This document shows positions 9,102 through 18,209 of a stretch of DNA of 64,000 nucleotides, one piece after another. This DNA is from G051132615 sp051132615 (lineage in GTDB: Bacteria; Pseudomonadota; Gammaproteobacteria; Burkholderiales; Neisseriaceae). A model generated the notes under the pieces. The model saw only the letters and a list, made by a program, of their open reading frames with translations. It ran no database searches and had not been told where the DNA came from. The stretch lies in the NCBI RefSeq assembly GCF_051132615.1, contig NZ_CP152375.1:1426001-1490000 (forward strand), in the 5' to 3' direction. The position numbers were made by a program, and so were the translations under genes. The stretch's first letter is position 1. Every line of letters starts with the position of its first letter.

Positions 9102-10390
9102 AGCTCTACTGATTCCTGACGATTACCTTTACTCTGACTTTGTGTCGCAATAATAACCTGATCATGCTCTTTAATATCACCCTCCAATACTTCTACATGA
9201 CGACCATCATTAATGCCCGTTTTAATTTGTACAGGTACAGCTTGATTATGACGTAATACCCATATTTGCTGTTCTTTGCCAATAGTGTGTCCTGTTGTTG
9301 TGACCTCTTTATCCGTATCTCGTGTTGGTCGACCAAAAGAAATAGGGCCACCACCCAACTTCTCTTTCATTTCCTTACTAAGTGGTGTAAAACGTAAAGC
9401 ACTGGTGGGTATAATCAATATATTGTTTTTTTCGGTAACCAATATATCAGCTGCAGCTGTCATACCAGGGCGCAAAGTCAAATCATTGTTTTTTGCATCC
9501 AGTATGGTTTCATAGCTGACCACATTATCAACTGTTTTAGCCTGATAACGCACTTGTTTAACAGTTGCCTCATAGGTTTTATCTGGATAAGCATCTACAG
9601 TAAATTTGGCTTTTTGTTTTTGCTCAATTTGCCCTACATCTGCTTCTGCAATGGCAACATTAATTTCCATCTGAGTTAAATCTTCTGCAATCACAAATAA
9701 GACAGGTGCTTGGAAAGAAGATGCCACAGTTTGTCCTGGTTCAATACTTCTGGATAAAACCACACCATCGATAGGAGAAATAATTTTTGCTTTTGTTAAG
9801 TCTGTTTGCTGTGCTTTTAAAGATGCTTCAGATTGTGCTGCGCTGGCACGACTGGCATCTAATGCAGCTTGAGCATTCTTCAATTTAATCCTAGCCTGAT
9901 CAAGTTCACTCTTAGCTGGTTCTACACCACCTGATAATTGAGCAATTTGTTGTAAACGACCATAATCAATTTTGGCCTGTTCCACATCTGCCTGACTTTG
10001 TACAACACGTGCTTTAGCTGCTTGTAAATTGGCTTTCGATTGTGCCAATTCATCATTTAATTTTTGTGTATCTAAAATGGCCAAAACCTGCCCTTTTTTT
10101 ACTTCATCGTTATAATCAACCAATACTTTATCTACTGTGCCCGATAATTCCGAGCTGATGTCCACAGTATTGGTTGGCTGCACTGTACCTGTAGCAGAAA
10201 CGGTTAAACTAATATTTCCCTTTTTAACAGCTTCAGTTAAATAGCTGATTTTTTCCTGTTTATTCATATTAAATACAAGCAAAACCCCAACAACACAAAT
10301 AATCAATATGATGATAGCAAGATACCATTTTCTTTTTTTCTTATTATGTTGCCCATTAATATTCAATACCTGTTCAATTTTTTGATTCAT
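9098..10390 (-). CDS. macA: Periplasmic adaptor (membrane fusion protein) of MacA family
   Basis: This 430-residue protein has a single N-terminal transmembrane anchor (about residues 22-42). A lipoyl half-motif (SGTVDKVLVDYNDEVKKGQVLAILD) follows, then a long alanine/glutamine-rich coiled-coil hairpin (about 110-205), the second lipoyl half and beta-barrel domains. It bridges the inner-membrane permease to the outer-membrane channel across the periplasm. The start has a GGGGGAAA ribosome-binding sequence. It overlaps the upstream channel gene by 17 bases and the downstream ATPase gene by 4, so the five genes form one operon. The MacA assignment rests on architecture and partners. Confidence 0.9.
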   Translation of the reverse strand: MNQKIEQVLNINGQHNKKKRKWYLAIIILIICVVGVLLVFNMNKQEKISYLTEAVKKGNISLTVSATGTVQPTNTVDISSELSGTVDKVLVDYNDEVKKGQVLAILDTQKLNDELAQSKANLQAAKARVVQSQADVEQAKIDYGRLQQIAQLSGGVEPAKSELDQARIKLKNAQAALDASRASAAQSEASLKAQQTDLTKAKIISPIDGVVLSRSIEPGQTVASSFQAPVLFVIAEDLTQMEINVAIAEADVGQIEQKQKAKFTVDAYPDKTYEATVKQVRYQAKTVDNVVSYETILDAKNNDLTLRPGMTAAADILVTEKNNILIIPTSALRFTPLSKEMKEKLGGGPISFGRPTRDTDKEVTTTGHTIGKEQQIWVLRHNQAVPVQIKTGINDGRHVEVLEGDIKEHDQVIIATQSQSKGNRQESVEL

Positions 10391-11804
10391 TTATTTCCCC
10401 CGTGGTTACTTGCCAACCACCACCTAAAGCTTTATATAATTGGATCAGATTCAATAACTCATTGGTTTGTGCTTGATTAAGCTGGTCTTGAGTTGCCCAT
10501 AATGTTCTTTGTGTATCCAATACATTTAATAAACCAATTTGCCCTGTTTTATACTTAATTTGAGCAATTCTTTCTGCTTCTCCAGCAACTTGTACATTAA
10601 TTGCCAATTGTTTTTGTTTGTCTTGTGCTTTTTGGTAAGCAGACAATGCTTTTTCTACATCTGCTAAACCTTGTAATAAGGCTGCTTGATAACTGAGTAT
10701 GGCTTGCTTTTGACGTTCTGTCTGAATCACAATATTTTGATTGATTCGACCAGCATTAAAAATAGGGGCGCTGATGCTGCCTAATAAACTACTGACCACT
10801 GTATCTGCGTCAAATAAACCAGAACCTGTTAATGCTCTGAGACCTAAATTACCAGATAAATTAAATTTGGGGTATTTTTCAGCAACAGCCACACCTATTT
10901 GTGCTGTTTGCATAGCCAGACGCCTTTCTGTTGCTTTGATATCGGGTCTTTGACGCAACACATCTGCTGGAAAACTCAAGGCTATTTCTGGTTTCACTTT
11001 TTCGATTGTGTATTTTTCAGGCAAATACGGTTCAAGTTGTGCTTGTGTTTTATTCAGTAAAATACCCAAAGAAATTTTATTGACTTCAATTTGTTGTTGA
11101 ATATCAGGTAATGAAGATTCTATTTGAGCCAAAGAACTTTGTGCTTGTCTGACCTCTAAGACAGAGACCAATCCTGCTTTTTGCTGTGACTGAACCAAAG
11201 CTAAGGTTTTTTTTCTACTTTGAATATTCAACTCAGCAATTTGTTGCTGTCTCACACTATTTTTAAGGTTAAAATAATTGGTTGCAACTTCTGCAATGAG
11301 TGACACTTTAACATCATCTAAATCTGCAGCAACAGCCTGTGTATTTGCCCTAGCAGCTTCATCTGAACGACGTCTGCCGCCAAAAATATCTATTTCCCAA
11401 CTGGCATCAAAACCCGCTTGATAGCTTTGACTGTGTGTTGCCATTTCATGATTGGGTTTATTTCTACTTTCCTGTCCGCTTGAAGAAGCAGTAATACTTG
11501 GAAAATTATTGGCAAACGTTGCCGATTGCTGTGCTCTAGCTTCCCTTAATTTACTTTGTGCACTTTGTACATTTAAATTTTCCTGTAATGCCAATTCAAT
11601 GAGTTTATTCAAATGAGGATCATTGAAATTTTGCCACCATAGTTGATTATCTTGTTGCCCTTCTATATTTTCAACAGCATGTTGCCAAGACAAGGGTAAT
11701 TGGTTTTCTGGTTCACGATAATCTGGGCCTACACTGGCACAGGCACCAAGTAGCCAAACTATATTGAGCAATATCAGTATTGTTAATTTATTGCGATTAA
11801 TCAT
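10374..11804 (-). CDS. Outer-membrane efflux lipoprotein, TolC/NodT family
   Basis: This 476-residue protein has a lipoprotein signal ending in LLGAC (Cys22) followed by ASVGPDYREP, the characteristic opening of NodT/OprM-type channels. Two OEP repeats with long helices follow (residues about 60-250 and 270-460). Trimers form the outer-membrane exit duct and periplasmic tunnel. As the first gene of the minus-strand exporter operon, it supplies a dedicated channel for the MacA-like pump. The promoter must lie in the 144-base divergent gap shared with the rhodanese gene. Confidence 0.92.
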   Translation of the reverse strand: MINRNKLTILILLNIVWLLGACASVGPDYREPENQLPLSWQHAVENIEGQQDNQLWWQNFNDPHLNKLIELALQENLNVQSAQSKLREARAQQSATFANNFPSITASSSGQESRNKPNHEMATHSQSYQAGFDASWEIDIFGGRRRSDEAARANTQAVAADLDDVKVSLIAEVATNYFNLKNSVRQQQIAELNIQSRKKTLALVQSQQKAGLVSVLEVRQAQSSLAQIESSLPDIQQQIEVNKISLGILLNKTQAQLEPYLPEKYTIEKVKPEIALSFPADVLRQRPDIKATERRLAMQTAQIGVAVAEKYPKFNLSGNLGLRALTGSGLFDADTVVSSLLGSISAPIFNAGRINQNIVIQTERQKQAILSYQAALLQGLADVEKALSAYQKAQDKQKQLAINVQVAGEAERIAQIKYKTGQIGLLNVLDTQRTLWATQDQLNQAQTNELLNLIQLYKALGGGWQVTTGEINESKN

Positions 11805-11948
11805 TCTTTAATCAGTCTTATTCTTAATTAAAGCCGATTATGCCATGTTTTTTGTTAATGATTTTTATTAATATGTTAAAGATTGTGAAAAAACCTCAAT
11901 TCGATTTATCATCATATGATTCAATTTGTTTGATAAAAGGAAATCAAA

Positions 11949-12485
11949 ATGAGAAATATCTTGGCAGCAGTATTATTTTTAAGTAGTTTTTTTACATATG
12001 CTGAACCTACTTTACCAAAAGCGAAGGTAGATTTTAATGCCTTTTTAAAATTGGCTAAAGAAGTAGAACCTTATCGTGCCAAAAGATTGATTTCTTTATC
12101 TGAATTCAATAAAAAATCCAATGAAGCAAATACGATTATTTTAGATACTCGCTCAAAAGAAATGTATGATCAAATGCATGTAAAAGGTGCCATTCATCTA
12201 GATTTTACTGATTTTACCCAAGCGAAGCTAGAAAAGCTTATTCCCAATAAAAATACCCATATTTTGATTTATTGTAATAATAATTTTGATGATGAGCCTA
12301 GATTTTTTGCCACTAAAATGTATATTCCACCAAAACCTTCAAATAAAAAACCCATTACTTTGGCACTGAATATTCCTACTTATATCAACTTATATGGTTA
12401 TGGATACCGTAATATTTACGAGCTATCAGAATTTGTTTCTGTGAACCACCCTGATATTCAATTTGAAGGTTTATCTGTCTTTTAA
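11949..12485 (+). CDS. Periplasmic rhodanese-like domain protein
   Basis: This 178-residue protein has a short signal peptide (cleavage likely after YA near residue 18) and a rhodanese domain from about 48. DTRSKEMYDQMHVKGAIHLDF is the CH2A-type motif, and YCNNNFDDEPRFF carries the candidate catalytic cysteine near residue 108. Exported rhodaneses of this kind handle sulfane sulfur or act in envelope stress; the exact role is unknown. The AAGG before the ATG is a good ribosome-binding site. It is transcribed divergently from the exporter operon and ends in a strong terminator, so it stands alone. Confidence 0.82.
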   Translation: MRNILAAVLFLSSFFTYAEPTLPKAKVDFNAFLKLAKEVEPYRAKRLISLSEFNKKSNEANTIILDTRSKEMYDQMHVKGAIHLDFTDFTQAKLEKLIPNKNTHILIYCNNNFDDEPRFFATKMYIPPKPSNKKPITLALNIPTYINLYGYGYRNIYELSEFVSVNHPDIQFEGLSVF

Positions 12486-12486
12486 T

Positions 12487-12518
12487 AAAAAAGATCATGT
12501 TAAAACATGATCTTTTTT
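12487..12518. terminator. Bidirectional terminator between rhodanese and aminotransferase
   Basis: A perfect 15-bp inverted repeat (AAAAAAGATCATGTT and its complement) around two bases, with A- and T-runs on both sides, lies between convergent genes and can serve both. Confidence 0.88.
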
Positions 12519-12533
12519 ATTGCTGCTCAAAAT

Positions 12534-13682
12534 TTAATTTTCTCTGATTAAGCCAGCCAAAATTTTAATGCCTTTTTGAATATTATCCGTACTGGCATGA
12601 CTAAAATTTAAACGCAGATAACCAAGATTCTCAGCAGGTTGAGTGAAAAATGGCTCTCCTGGCATAAATGCAATATTTTGTTTCATGCTCTCTTTTAATA
12701 ATTCTTGAGTATCAATTTTTTTATTGAGTTTTAACCAGAAAAACAACCCACCTTTGGGTTTAATCCAAGTAGCCAAATCAGAAAAATGTTCTTCTAAGGC
12801 AGCTTGCATGGCATCTCGCCCAATTTTATAACTGGCTTGTAATTTTTTAATATGATCAGGAAAGTCAGGTTTGGTGATTTCTTTTAAAACATACCATTGT
12901 GCAGGACGATTGACATGCAAATCATTTGCTTGTTTTAGCTTAACTAAATATGGGTATAAATCAGGTGAAGCAATTAAATAACCTAAACGTAAACCAGGTG
13001 CTAAAATTTTTGAAAAAGACCCTGCATAAATAAAAGAAGCTTTTTTCAAATGACTGACGATGGGTTTAGGTGCATCACCATCATAACTTAAATCACGATA
13101 AGGATCATCTTCATATAACGTTGTGTTATTTTGCTCAAATATTTGAGCAATTTGTACACGATTTTCTTCTGTATAACAAGCACCAGAAGGATTTTGGAAA
13201 CTGGGAATCAAATAAGCCAATGGCGGTTTTTCACTTTGTAAAATATCATTTAATTTTTGTACATTTAATCCACCATTTTCTTGTGCAATTTCAGTGATAT
13301 TTGCACCAAAAAAATGTAAAGTTTGCAAAGAGGCTAAATAGGTAGGGGCTTCTGTTAAAACAGGTGTACCTTCATCAATATAAAGTTTTGCTGCCAAATC
13401 TAAAGCTTGTTGGCTACCAGCTAAAATCAATACCTGATCGGCTGTACAATTGATATTTAAATTCTCACAAGCATGTTTTGCTATGGCTTCTCTTAATTCA
13501 AGTTCACCTTCTGTACAACCATATTGAGCAAGATGAGCGGGAACGCCAGTAAAATCAAGATTTGGCAAACAATCTGTAGCGGGTAGCCCACCTGCAAATG
13601 AAATCACTTCAGGTCTTTGCGTGGCAGCCAAAATTTCTCTAATTAATGACCCTTGTAAATTTTTTATCCTTTGTGAAAACAT
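12534..13682 (-). CDS. PLP-dependent class I aminotransferase (2-aminoadipate/MocR-domain type)
   Basis: This 382-residue fold-type I aminotransferase has the PLP-lysine motif YAGSFSKILAPGLRLGYL, and ISFAGGLPATDCLP near the N-terminus. The second is typical of the LysN / valine-pyruvate-like group related to the catalytic domain of MocR regulators, but no helix-turn-helix is present. Such enzymes transfer amino groups between branched, aromatic or aminoadipate substrates and 2-oxoglutarate; specificity cannot be read from sequence alone. It sits alone between two convergent or spaced units. Confidence 0.85.
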   Translation of the reverse strand: MFSQRIKNLQGSLIREILAATQRPEVISFAGGLPATDCLPNLDFTGVPAHLAQYGCTEGELELREAIAKHACENLNINCTADQVLILAGSQQALDLAAKLYIDEGTPVLTEAPTYLASLQTLHFFGANITEIAQENGGLNVQKLNDILQSEKPPLAYLIPSFQNPSGACYTEENRVQIAQIFEQNNTTLYEDDPYRDLSYDGDAPKPIVSHLKKASFIYAGSFSKILAPGLRLGYLIASPDLYPYLVKLKQANDLHVNRPAQWYVLKEITKPDFPDHIKKLQASYKIGRDAMQAALEEHFSDLATWIKPKGGLFFWLKLNKKIDTQELLKESMKQNIAFMPGEPFFTQPAENLGYLRLNFSHASTDNIQKGIKILAGLIREN

Positions 13683-13768
13683 GCTCTTATCCTAAATTTT
13701 TTTTAAGGCTGAAAACCAATGACGCTATCACTCATTGATACTGAACGTCAATCATTTTATTAAATTGT

Positions 13769-14725
13769 CTATTGTGATTGATACCAAGAAACAAATTTCT
13801 CAATACCTATTTTTAAAGGTGTGCTGGGTTGAAACCCTGTTAAAGCATTTAATTTATCTGTATTGGCATAAGTAATGGGGACATCACCATCTTGCATGGG
13901 CAAAAATTCTTTAATGGCTTCTTTTTGGCAAGCTGTTTCTATGGTTTGTATGAATTCCATTAATTGAACAGGTTGATTATTACCAATATTGTATATTTCA
14001 TGTGTGTTAGAACATAGCCTTTGTGGATGAGTGGCTAAGCGCCAAATGCCTTCAACAATATCATCAATATAAGTAAAGTCTCTTTTCATTTTGCCATGAT
14101 TAAATACTTTAATGGGTTTACCTTCTAAAATGGCTTGAGTAAACAACCATGGTGCCATATCTGGCCTACCAAAAGGACCATATACGGTAAAAAATCTTAA
14201 TCCTGTAATGCTTAAATTATATAAATGTGTATAACTTACAGCCATGACTTCATTGGCTTTTTTAGTTGCAGCATAAAAACTCACTGGATGATCTGTTAAA
14301 TCGGTTTCAGTAAAAGGAATTTGATTATTTTGTCCATAAACACTGGAAGAGCTGGCATACACTAAATGAGCCTTTGGCTGAGTTCTGGCTAATTGCAATA
14401 TATTGGTAAACCCTAATAAGTTAGATTGTGCATAAACAATAGGGTTTTCAATTGAATAACGTACACCCGCTTGAGCAGCTAAGTGGATGATTAAATCAAA
14501 TGATTCATTAATATTTTGTACTGAATTGGTATCAGCTAAATCAATTTTTTTAAAAGTAAAGTTTTTTTGTTGGTTTAATTGAGCTAAACGTTTTTCTTTT
14601 AAAATAACAGGATAATAATCATTCAAATTATCTACACCAACAATGGTATGTTCAGTATGTGTTAATAAATATTGCGCTAAGGCTTGTCCAATAAATCCTG
14701 CTACACCAGTAATTAAAATGTTCAT
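13769..14725 (-). CDS. NAD-dependent nucleotide-sugar epimerase (UDP-glucuronate 4-epimerase-like)
   Basis: This 318-residue extended-SDR protein has the Rossmann motif GVAGFIGQ (residues 7-14), a conserved SSSSVYG substrate segment, and a YAATKKANE catalytic Tyr-Lys pair. The closest family type by motif is the UDP-glucuronate/UDP-glucose 4-epimerase group, which makes galactose-type sugars for surface polysaccharide. It overlaps the end of the glycosyltransferase gene by four bases, so the two are translationally coupled and probably act in lipooligosaccharide or capsule assembly. The exact sugar substrate is inferred. Confidence 0.87.
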   Translation of the reverse strand: MNILITGVAGFIGQALAQYLLTHTEHTIVGVDNLNDYYPVILKEKRLAQLNQQKNFTFKKIDLADTNSVQNINESFDLIIHLAAQAGVRYSIENPIVYAQSNLLGFTNILQLARTQPKAHLVYASSSSVYGQNNQIPFTETDLTDHPVSFYAATKKANEVMAVSYTHLYNLSITGLRFFTVYGPFGRPDMAPWLFTQAILEGKPIKVFNHGKMKRDFTYIDDIVEGIWRLATHPQRLCSNTHEIYNIGNNQPVQLMEFIQTIETACQKEAIKEFLPMQDGDVPITYANTDKLNALTGFQPSTPLKIGIEKFVSWYQSQ

Positions 14726-15474
14726 TCTTTTTTGCCTTTTTGTTGTTCATACACTTTTGCGTATTTAATCATACTATTGAAACAACCAATAAGAATATGA
14801 ATAAAACCAGGCAATCCATCTAAAAATCCTCTTTTAATAAAATAAAATTTAATGAATCTAAAAAAAGGACTCATAATGATTTTTAAGGAACCAATGTTTT
14901 TTTGTTTGGATAAAATATCCGCTTGTATGCTGGTGTATTGATTTTGTTTATTAAGGTATTCTTCTAAAGAATCACAACTATAATGTAATAAGTCTCCCTT
15001 TAAAGTTTCTACTTTTTTATGACAAACAATATATTCATGAACATTGTCTTCGGACCAATGGGCATATTTTTTATTGAATAGTCGTAACGAATAGTCTGGA
15101 TACCCTTCACCATGCTTTAAAAACCGGTTAATAAAATAATTACTACGGGCAAATTGGTATGCCATATATTGGGGATGTTTTAAAACGTTTTGAATGTTAT
15201 CAGAAAGCTCTTTTGACACAATTTCATCATCATCTAGACACAATACCCAATCGTTTTGTGCTTTATCCACTGCAAATTGCTTTTGTTTACCAAAACCTAA
15301 CCATTCTTGATGGATTATTTTTGCAGAGTATTTTTTTGCAATTTCTAAAGTTTGATCTGTACTACCAGAATCTACTATAACAATTTCGTCTGCAAAACAG
15401 ATGCTTAGTAAGCTTTGTTCTAATTTACGTTGTGCATTTTTTGTGATGTAAACAACACTTATATTTTCTTTCAT
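14722..15474 (-). CDS. Family 2 glycosyltransferase, WaaE/LgtF-like
   Basis: This 250-residue GT-A protein has an N-terminal nucleotide-sugar fold (VVYITKNAQRKLEQSL, IVIVDSGSTDQT) and a DxD-like LCLDDDE near residue 81. Its C-terminal half carries a YSCDSLEEYLNKQNQY segment typical of the KdtX/WaaE/LgtF group, which adds a glucose to the inner-core heptose of lipooligosaccharide. Short amphipathic segments near the C-terminus suggest peripheral attachment to the inner membrane. It is the first gene of a two-gene unit with the epimerase. Promoter signals would lie in the same AT-rich gap as the DnaA boxes. Confidence 0.85.
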   Translation of the reverse strand: MKENISVVYITKNAQRKLEQSLLSICFADEIVIVDSGSTDQTLEIAKKYSAKIIHQEWLGFGKQKQFAVDKAQNDWVLCLDDDEIVSKELSDNIQNVLKHPQYMAYQFARSNYFINRFLKHGEGYPDYSLRLFNKKYAHWSEDNVHEYIVCHKKVETLKGDLLHYSCDSLEEYLNKQNQYTSIQADILSKQKNIGSLKIIMSPFFRFIKFYFIKRGFLDGLPGFIHILIGCFNSMIKYAKVYEQQKGKKE

Positions 15475-15522
15475 AAAACATTCTTTTAAATATTGATAAT
15501 ACTAATGAAGGAGACTATTTTT

Positions 15523-15690
15523 TGTGGATAATCTATTTTATAAAAATAAAACAATTAATTATATATTAAATATACTTGTGGATAACTATTAAAATATTTG
15601 TTTTATAATTGTGTATTCTTTTTGTTATACCCAATATTTGGGGTAAAAATGTACTTATTTTGATCAGTATACATAGATTAATGTGGATAA
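15523..15690 (+). other. Cluster of three perfect DnaA boxes in AT-rich gap (candidate oriC or DnaA-regulated region)
   Basis: TGTGGATAA, the complement of the consensus DnaA box TTATCCACA, occurs at 15523-15531, 15577-15585 and 15682-15690, all in the same orientation. A one-mismatch copy (TGTGTATAA) is at 15885-15893. The 426-base gap 15475-15900 is very AT-rich, has long T and A runs and holds no gene. Genes to the left run on the minus strand and genes to the right on the plus strand. This may be part of the chromosomal origin or a DnaA-controlled promoter region for parC; dnaA and dnaN are not nearby. Confidence 0.55.
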
Positions 15691-15900
15691 CTTTTTTATA
15701 TGAAATTATTTTTACAGTGAAATTGTTTTATTGATTTGAATAATGCTGTTAATATTTTTGTTTTTGGTTACCAATATTTTTATTATTTTTAAAATAAAAT
15801 TTTGATAAAATCATAGAAATTTTTAATAAAATCTATATTTTAAAATACGCAATATTAAAATTTTTAAAACCTTTTATTTGAATGTGTGTATAAAACAATT

Positions 15901-18204
15901 ATGTCTTTAGAACAACAAACTGATCAACAAAAAGATTTTGTTGGTGATGATTATCTTTTATTGGCTCAATATGCAGAAAGAGCCTATTTAGAATACGCCA
16001 TGAGTGTGGTTAAAGGGCGAGCATTACCAGAAGTAACTGATGGGCAAAAACCTGTACAACGCAGAATTTTATTTGCCATGAAGGATATGGGGCTGGTTGC
16101 TGGAGCCAAGCCTGTGAAATCAGCTCGTGTTGTCGGTGAAATTTTGGGTAAATATCATCCACATGGGGATGCGTCTGCTTATGATGCAATGGTTAGGATG
16201 GCACAGGATTTTACCTTACGTTATCCTTTAATTGATGGTGTGGGTAATTTTGGTTCACGTGATGGTGATGGTGCAGCAGCCATGCGTTATACAGAGGCCA
16301 GATTAAGTCCTTTAGCAGAGTTATTGTTATCAGAAATCGATTTGGGTACAGTTGATTTTATGCCCAATTATGATGGTTCTTTTGAAGAACCCAAAACCTT
16401 ACCTGCTCGTTTACCTATGGTTTTGCTTAATGGTGCTTCAGGTATTGCTGTTGGTATGGCAACAGAAATTCCATCGCATAATTTAAAAGAAGTTGCTAAT
16501 GCAGCTATTGCTTTGTTGAAAAAACCAGATTTGGATATAGCAGGTTTAATGAATCATATCAGTGGCCCTGATTTTGCGGGTGGCGGACAGATTATTACGC
16601 CTTATGAAGATTTATTGAATATCTATCAAACAGGAAAGGGTAGTATTAGAGTCAGAGCTCGTTATGAGATTGAAAAATTATCTCGTGGCCAGTGGAGAAT
16701 GATTGTGACACAATTGCCGCCAGCTGCCAGTGCACAGAAAATTTTGGCTGAAATTGAAGAGTTAACCAATCCGAAAATAAAATCAGGTAAAAAACAACTG
16801 ACTCAAGAACAACAAAATTTGAAATCATTGTTTTTGTCTTTAATTGATCGGGTCAGGGATGAATCAGATAGTGAAAGCCCAGTTCGTTTGGTTTTTGAAC
16901 CAAAATCCAGCCGGGTTGATTTAGATGAATTTACCAATGTATTGTTGGCTCAAACCAGCTTAGAAACCAATGCTTCAGTTAATTTGGTTATGGTGGGCTT
17001 GGATGGTAGACCCGTACAAAAAAATCTAAAAAGTATTTTAGGTGAATGGTTAGAATTTAGAACCACGACAGTGACGCGTCGTTTAGAGCATCGTTTAGAA
17101 CAGGTATTAAAGCGGATTCATATTTTAGATGGGCGAATGATTGCTTTTTTACATATTGATGCCATTATAAAAGTCATTCGTGAAGCGGATGAACCAAAAC
17201 AAGAATTAATGTCTGTTTTTCATTTAACGGATATTCAAGCTGAAGACATCTTAGAAATCAGATTGCGTCAGCTAGCGCGTTTAGAAGGGATTAAATTAGA
17301 ACAAGAATTGTCTAAACTTCAAGAGGAAAAAGAAGGATTACAGTATTTATTGGGCAATGAAGACGCAAAACGATCATTGATTATTGATGAAATTAAAGCA
17401 GATACCAAAAAATTTGGGGATGAACGCAGAACATTAATTGAAACGGCACAAAGAGCCATATTGACTCAGGCTACAGCAGACGAACCCATTACACTTATTT
17501 TATCTAAATTGGGTTGGTTGCGTTCGCGTGTTGGTCATAATGTTGATTTAAGCCAGACGACTTTTAAAGAAGGTGATGATTTAGCTCAAGTAATAGAAAC
17601 CAGAACAATTTACCCAGTGGTTGTATTAGATAATAAAGGGCGAACGTATACTGTTAATGCTGCTGATATTCCAAATGGTCGAGGTGATGGTGTACCTGTT
17701 TCTTCTTTGATTGAGTTACAAGATAATGCTCAGGCAGCTTGTATTATGTCTTCTGTACCTGAAAGTTTGTATTTGGTAACCAGTAGCGGTGGATATGGTT
17801 TTATTGCGTCATTAAATGATATGACCAGTCGAATAAAAGCAGGTAAAGCTTTTTTCAATTTAAATGACGATGAACAAATGCTTTTACCTATTAAACTGAA
17901 TGAACCATTGCAAAATTATAATATCATTTTAGCCAGCAGCAGTAACCGTATTTTGGCTTTTGCTTTAAGTGAAATCAAAAAATTAGGTAAAGGACGTGGT
18001 TTGCAACTGATTAATTTAAATAATCAGGAAACGTTAGTTGCGGTAAATGTTTCAGATCAAGAAAAAATAGGCATCAATATTATTGGACCCAGAGGTAAAC
18101 AAATTAAAGAAAATATTCGCATGATAGATGTATTGAATAAACGTGCACGAAGAGGTAAAGAATTGCCTAGTTTAGGAAAAATTACATCAGTTGGTGAATC
18201 ATAA
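15901..18204 (+). CDS. parC: DNA topoisomerase IV subunit A
   Basis: This 767-residue protein is the length of Neisseria ParC (about 768). The breakage-reunion domain holds the catalytic tyrosine in AAMRYTEARLSPLAELL, and the C-terminal beta-pinwheel carries ILSKLGWLRSRVGHN and related blades. With ParE it decatenates daughter chromosomes. In the quinolone-binding region the motif reads HPHGDASAYDAM. The usual serine after GD is Ala91, and the usual glutamate four residues on is Asp95. I chose the ATG at 15901 over the GTG at 15886 because it gives the normal N-terminus. No strong ribosome-binding site is visible. The only upstream sequence is the DnaA-box gap. Confidence 0.96.
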   Translation: MSLEQQTDQQKDFVGDDYLLLAQYAERAYLEYAMSVVKGRALPEVTDGQKPVQRRILFAMKDMGLVAGAKPVKSARVVGEILGKYHPHGDASAYDAMVRMAQDFTLRYPLIDGVGNFGSRDGDGAAAMRYTEARLSPLAELLLSEIDLGTVDFMPNYDGSFEEPKTLPARLPMVLLNGASGIAVGMATEIPSHNLKEVANAAIALLKKPDLDIAGLMNHISGPDFAGGGQIITPYEDLLNIYQTGKGSIRVRARYEIEKLSRGQWRMIVTQLPPAASAQKILAEIEELTNPKIKSGKKQLTQEQQNLKSLFLSLIDRVRDESDSESPVRLVFEPKSSRVDLDEFTNVLLAQTSLETNASVNLVMVGLDGRPVQKNLKSILGEWLEFRTTTVTRRLEHRLEQVLKRIHILDGRMIAFLHIDAIIKVIREADEPKQELMSVFHLTDIQAEDILEIRLRQLARLEGIKLEQELSKLQEEKEGLQYLLGNEDAKRSLIIDEIKADTKKFGDERRTLIETAQRAILTQATADEPITLILSKLGWLRSRVGHNVDLSQTTFKEGDDLAQVIETRTIYPVVVLDNKGRTYTVNAADIPNGRGDGVPVSSLIELQDNAQAACIMSSVPESLYLVTSSGGYGFIASLNDMTSRIKAGKAFFNLNDDEQMLLPIKLNEPLQNYNIILASSSNRILAFALSEIKKLGKGRGLQLINLNNQETLVAVNVSDQEKIGINIIGPRGKQIKENIRMIDVLNKRARRGKELPSLGKITSVGES

Positions 18205-18209
18205 TCAGT

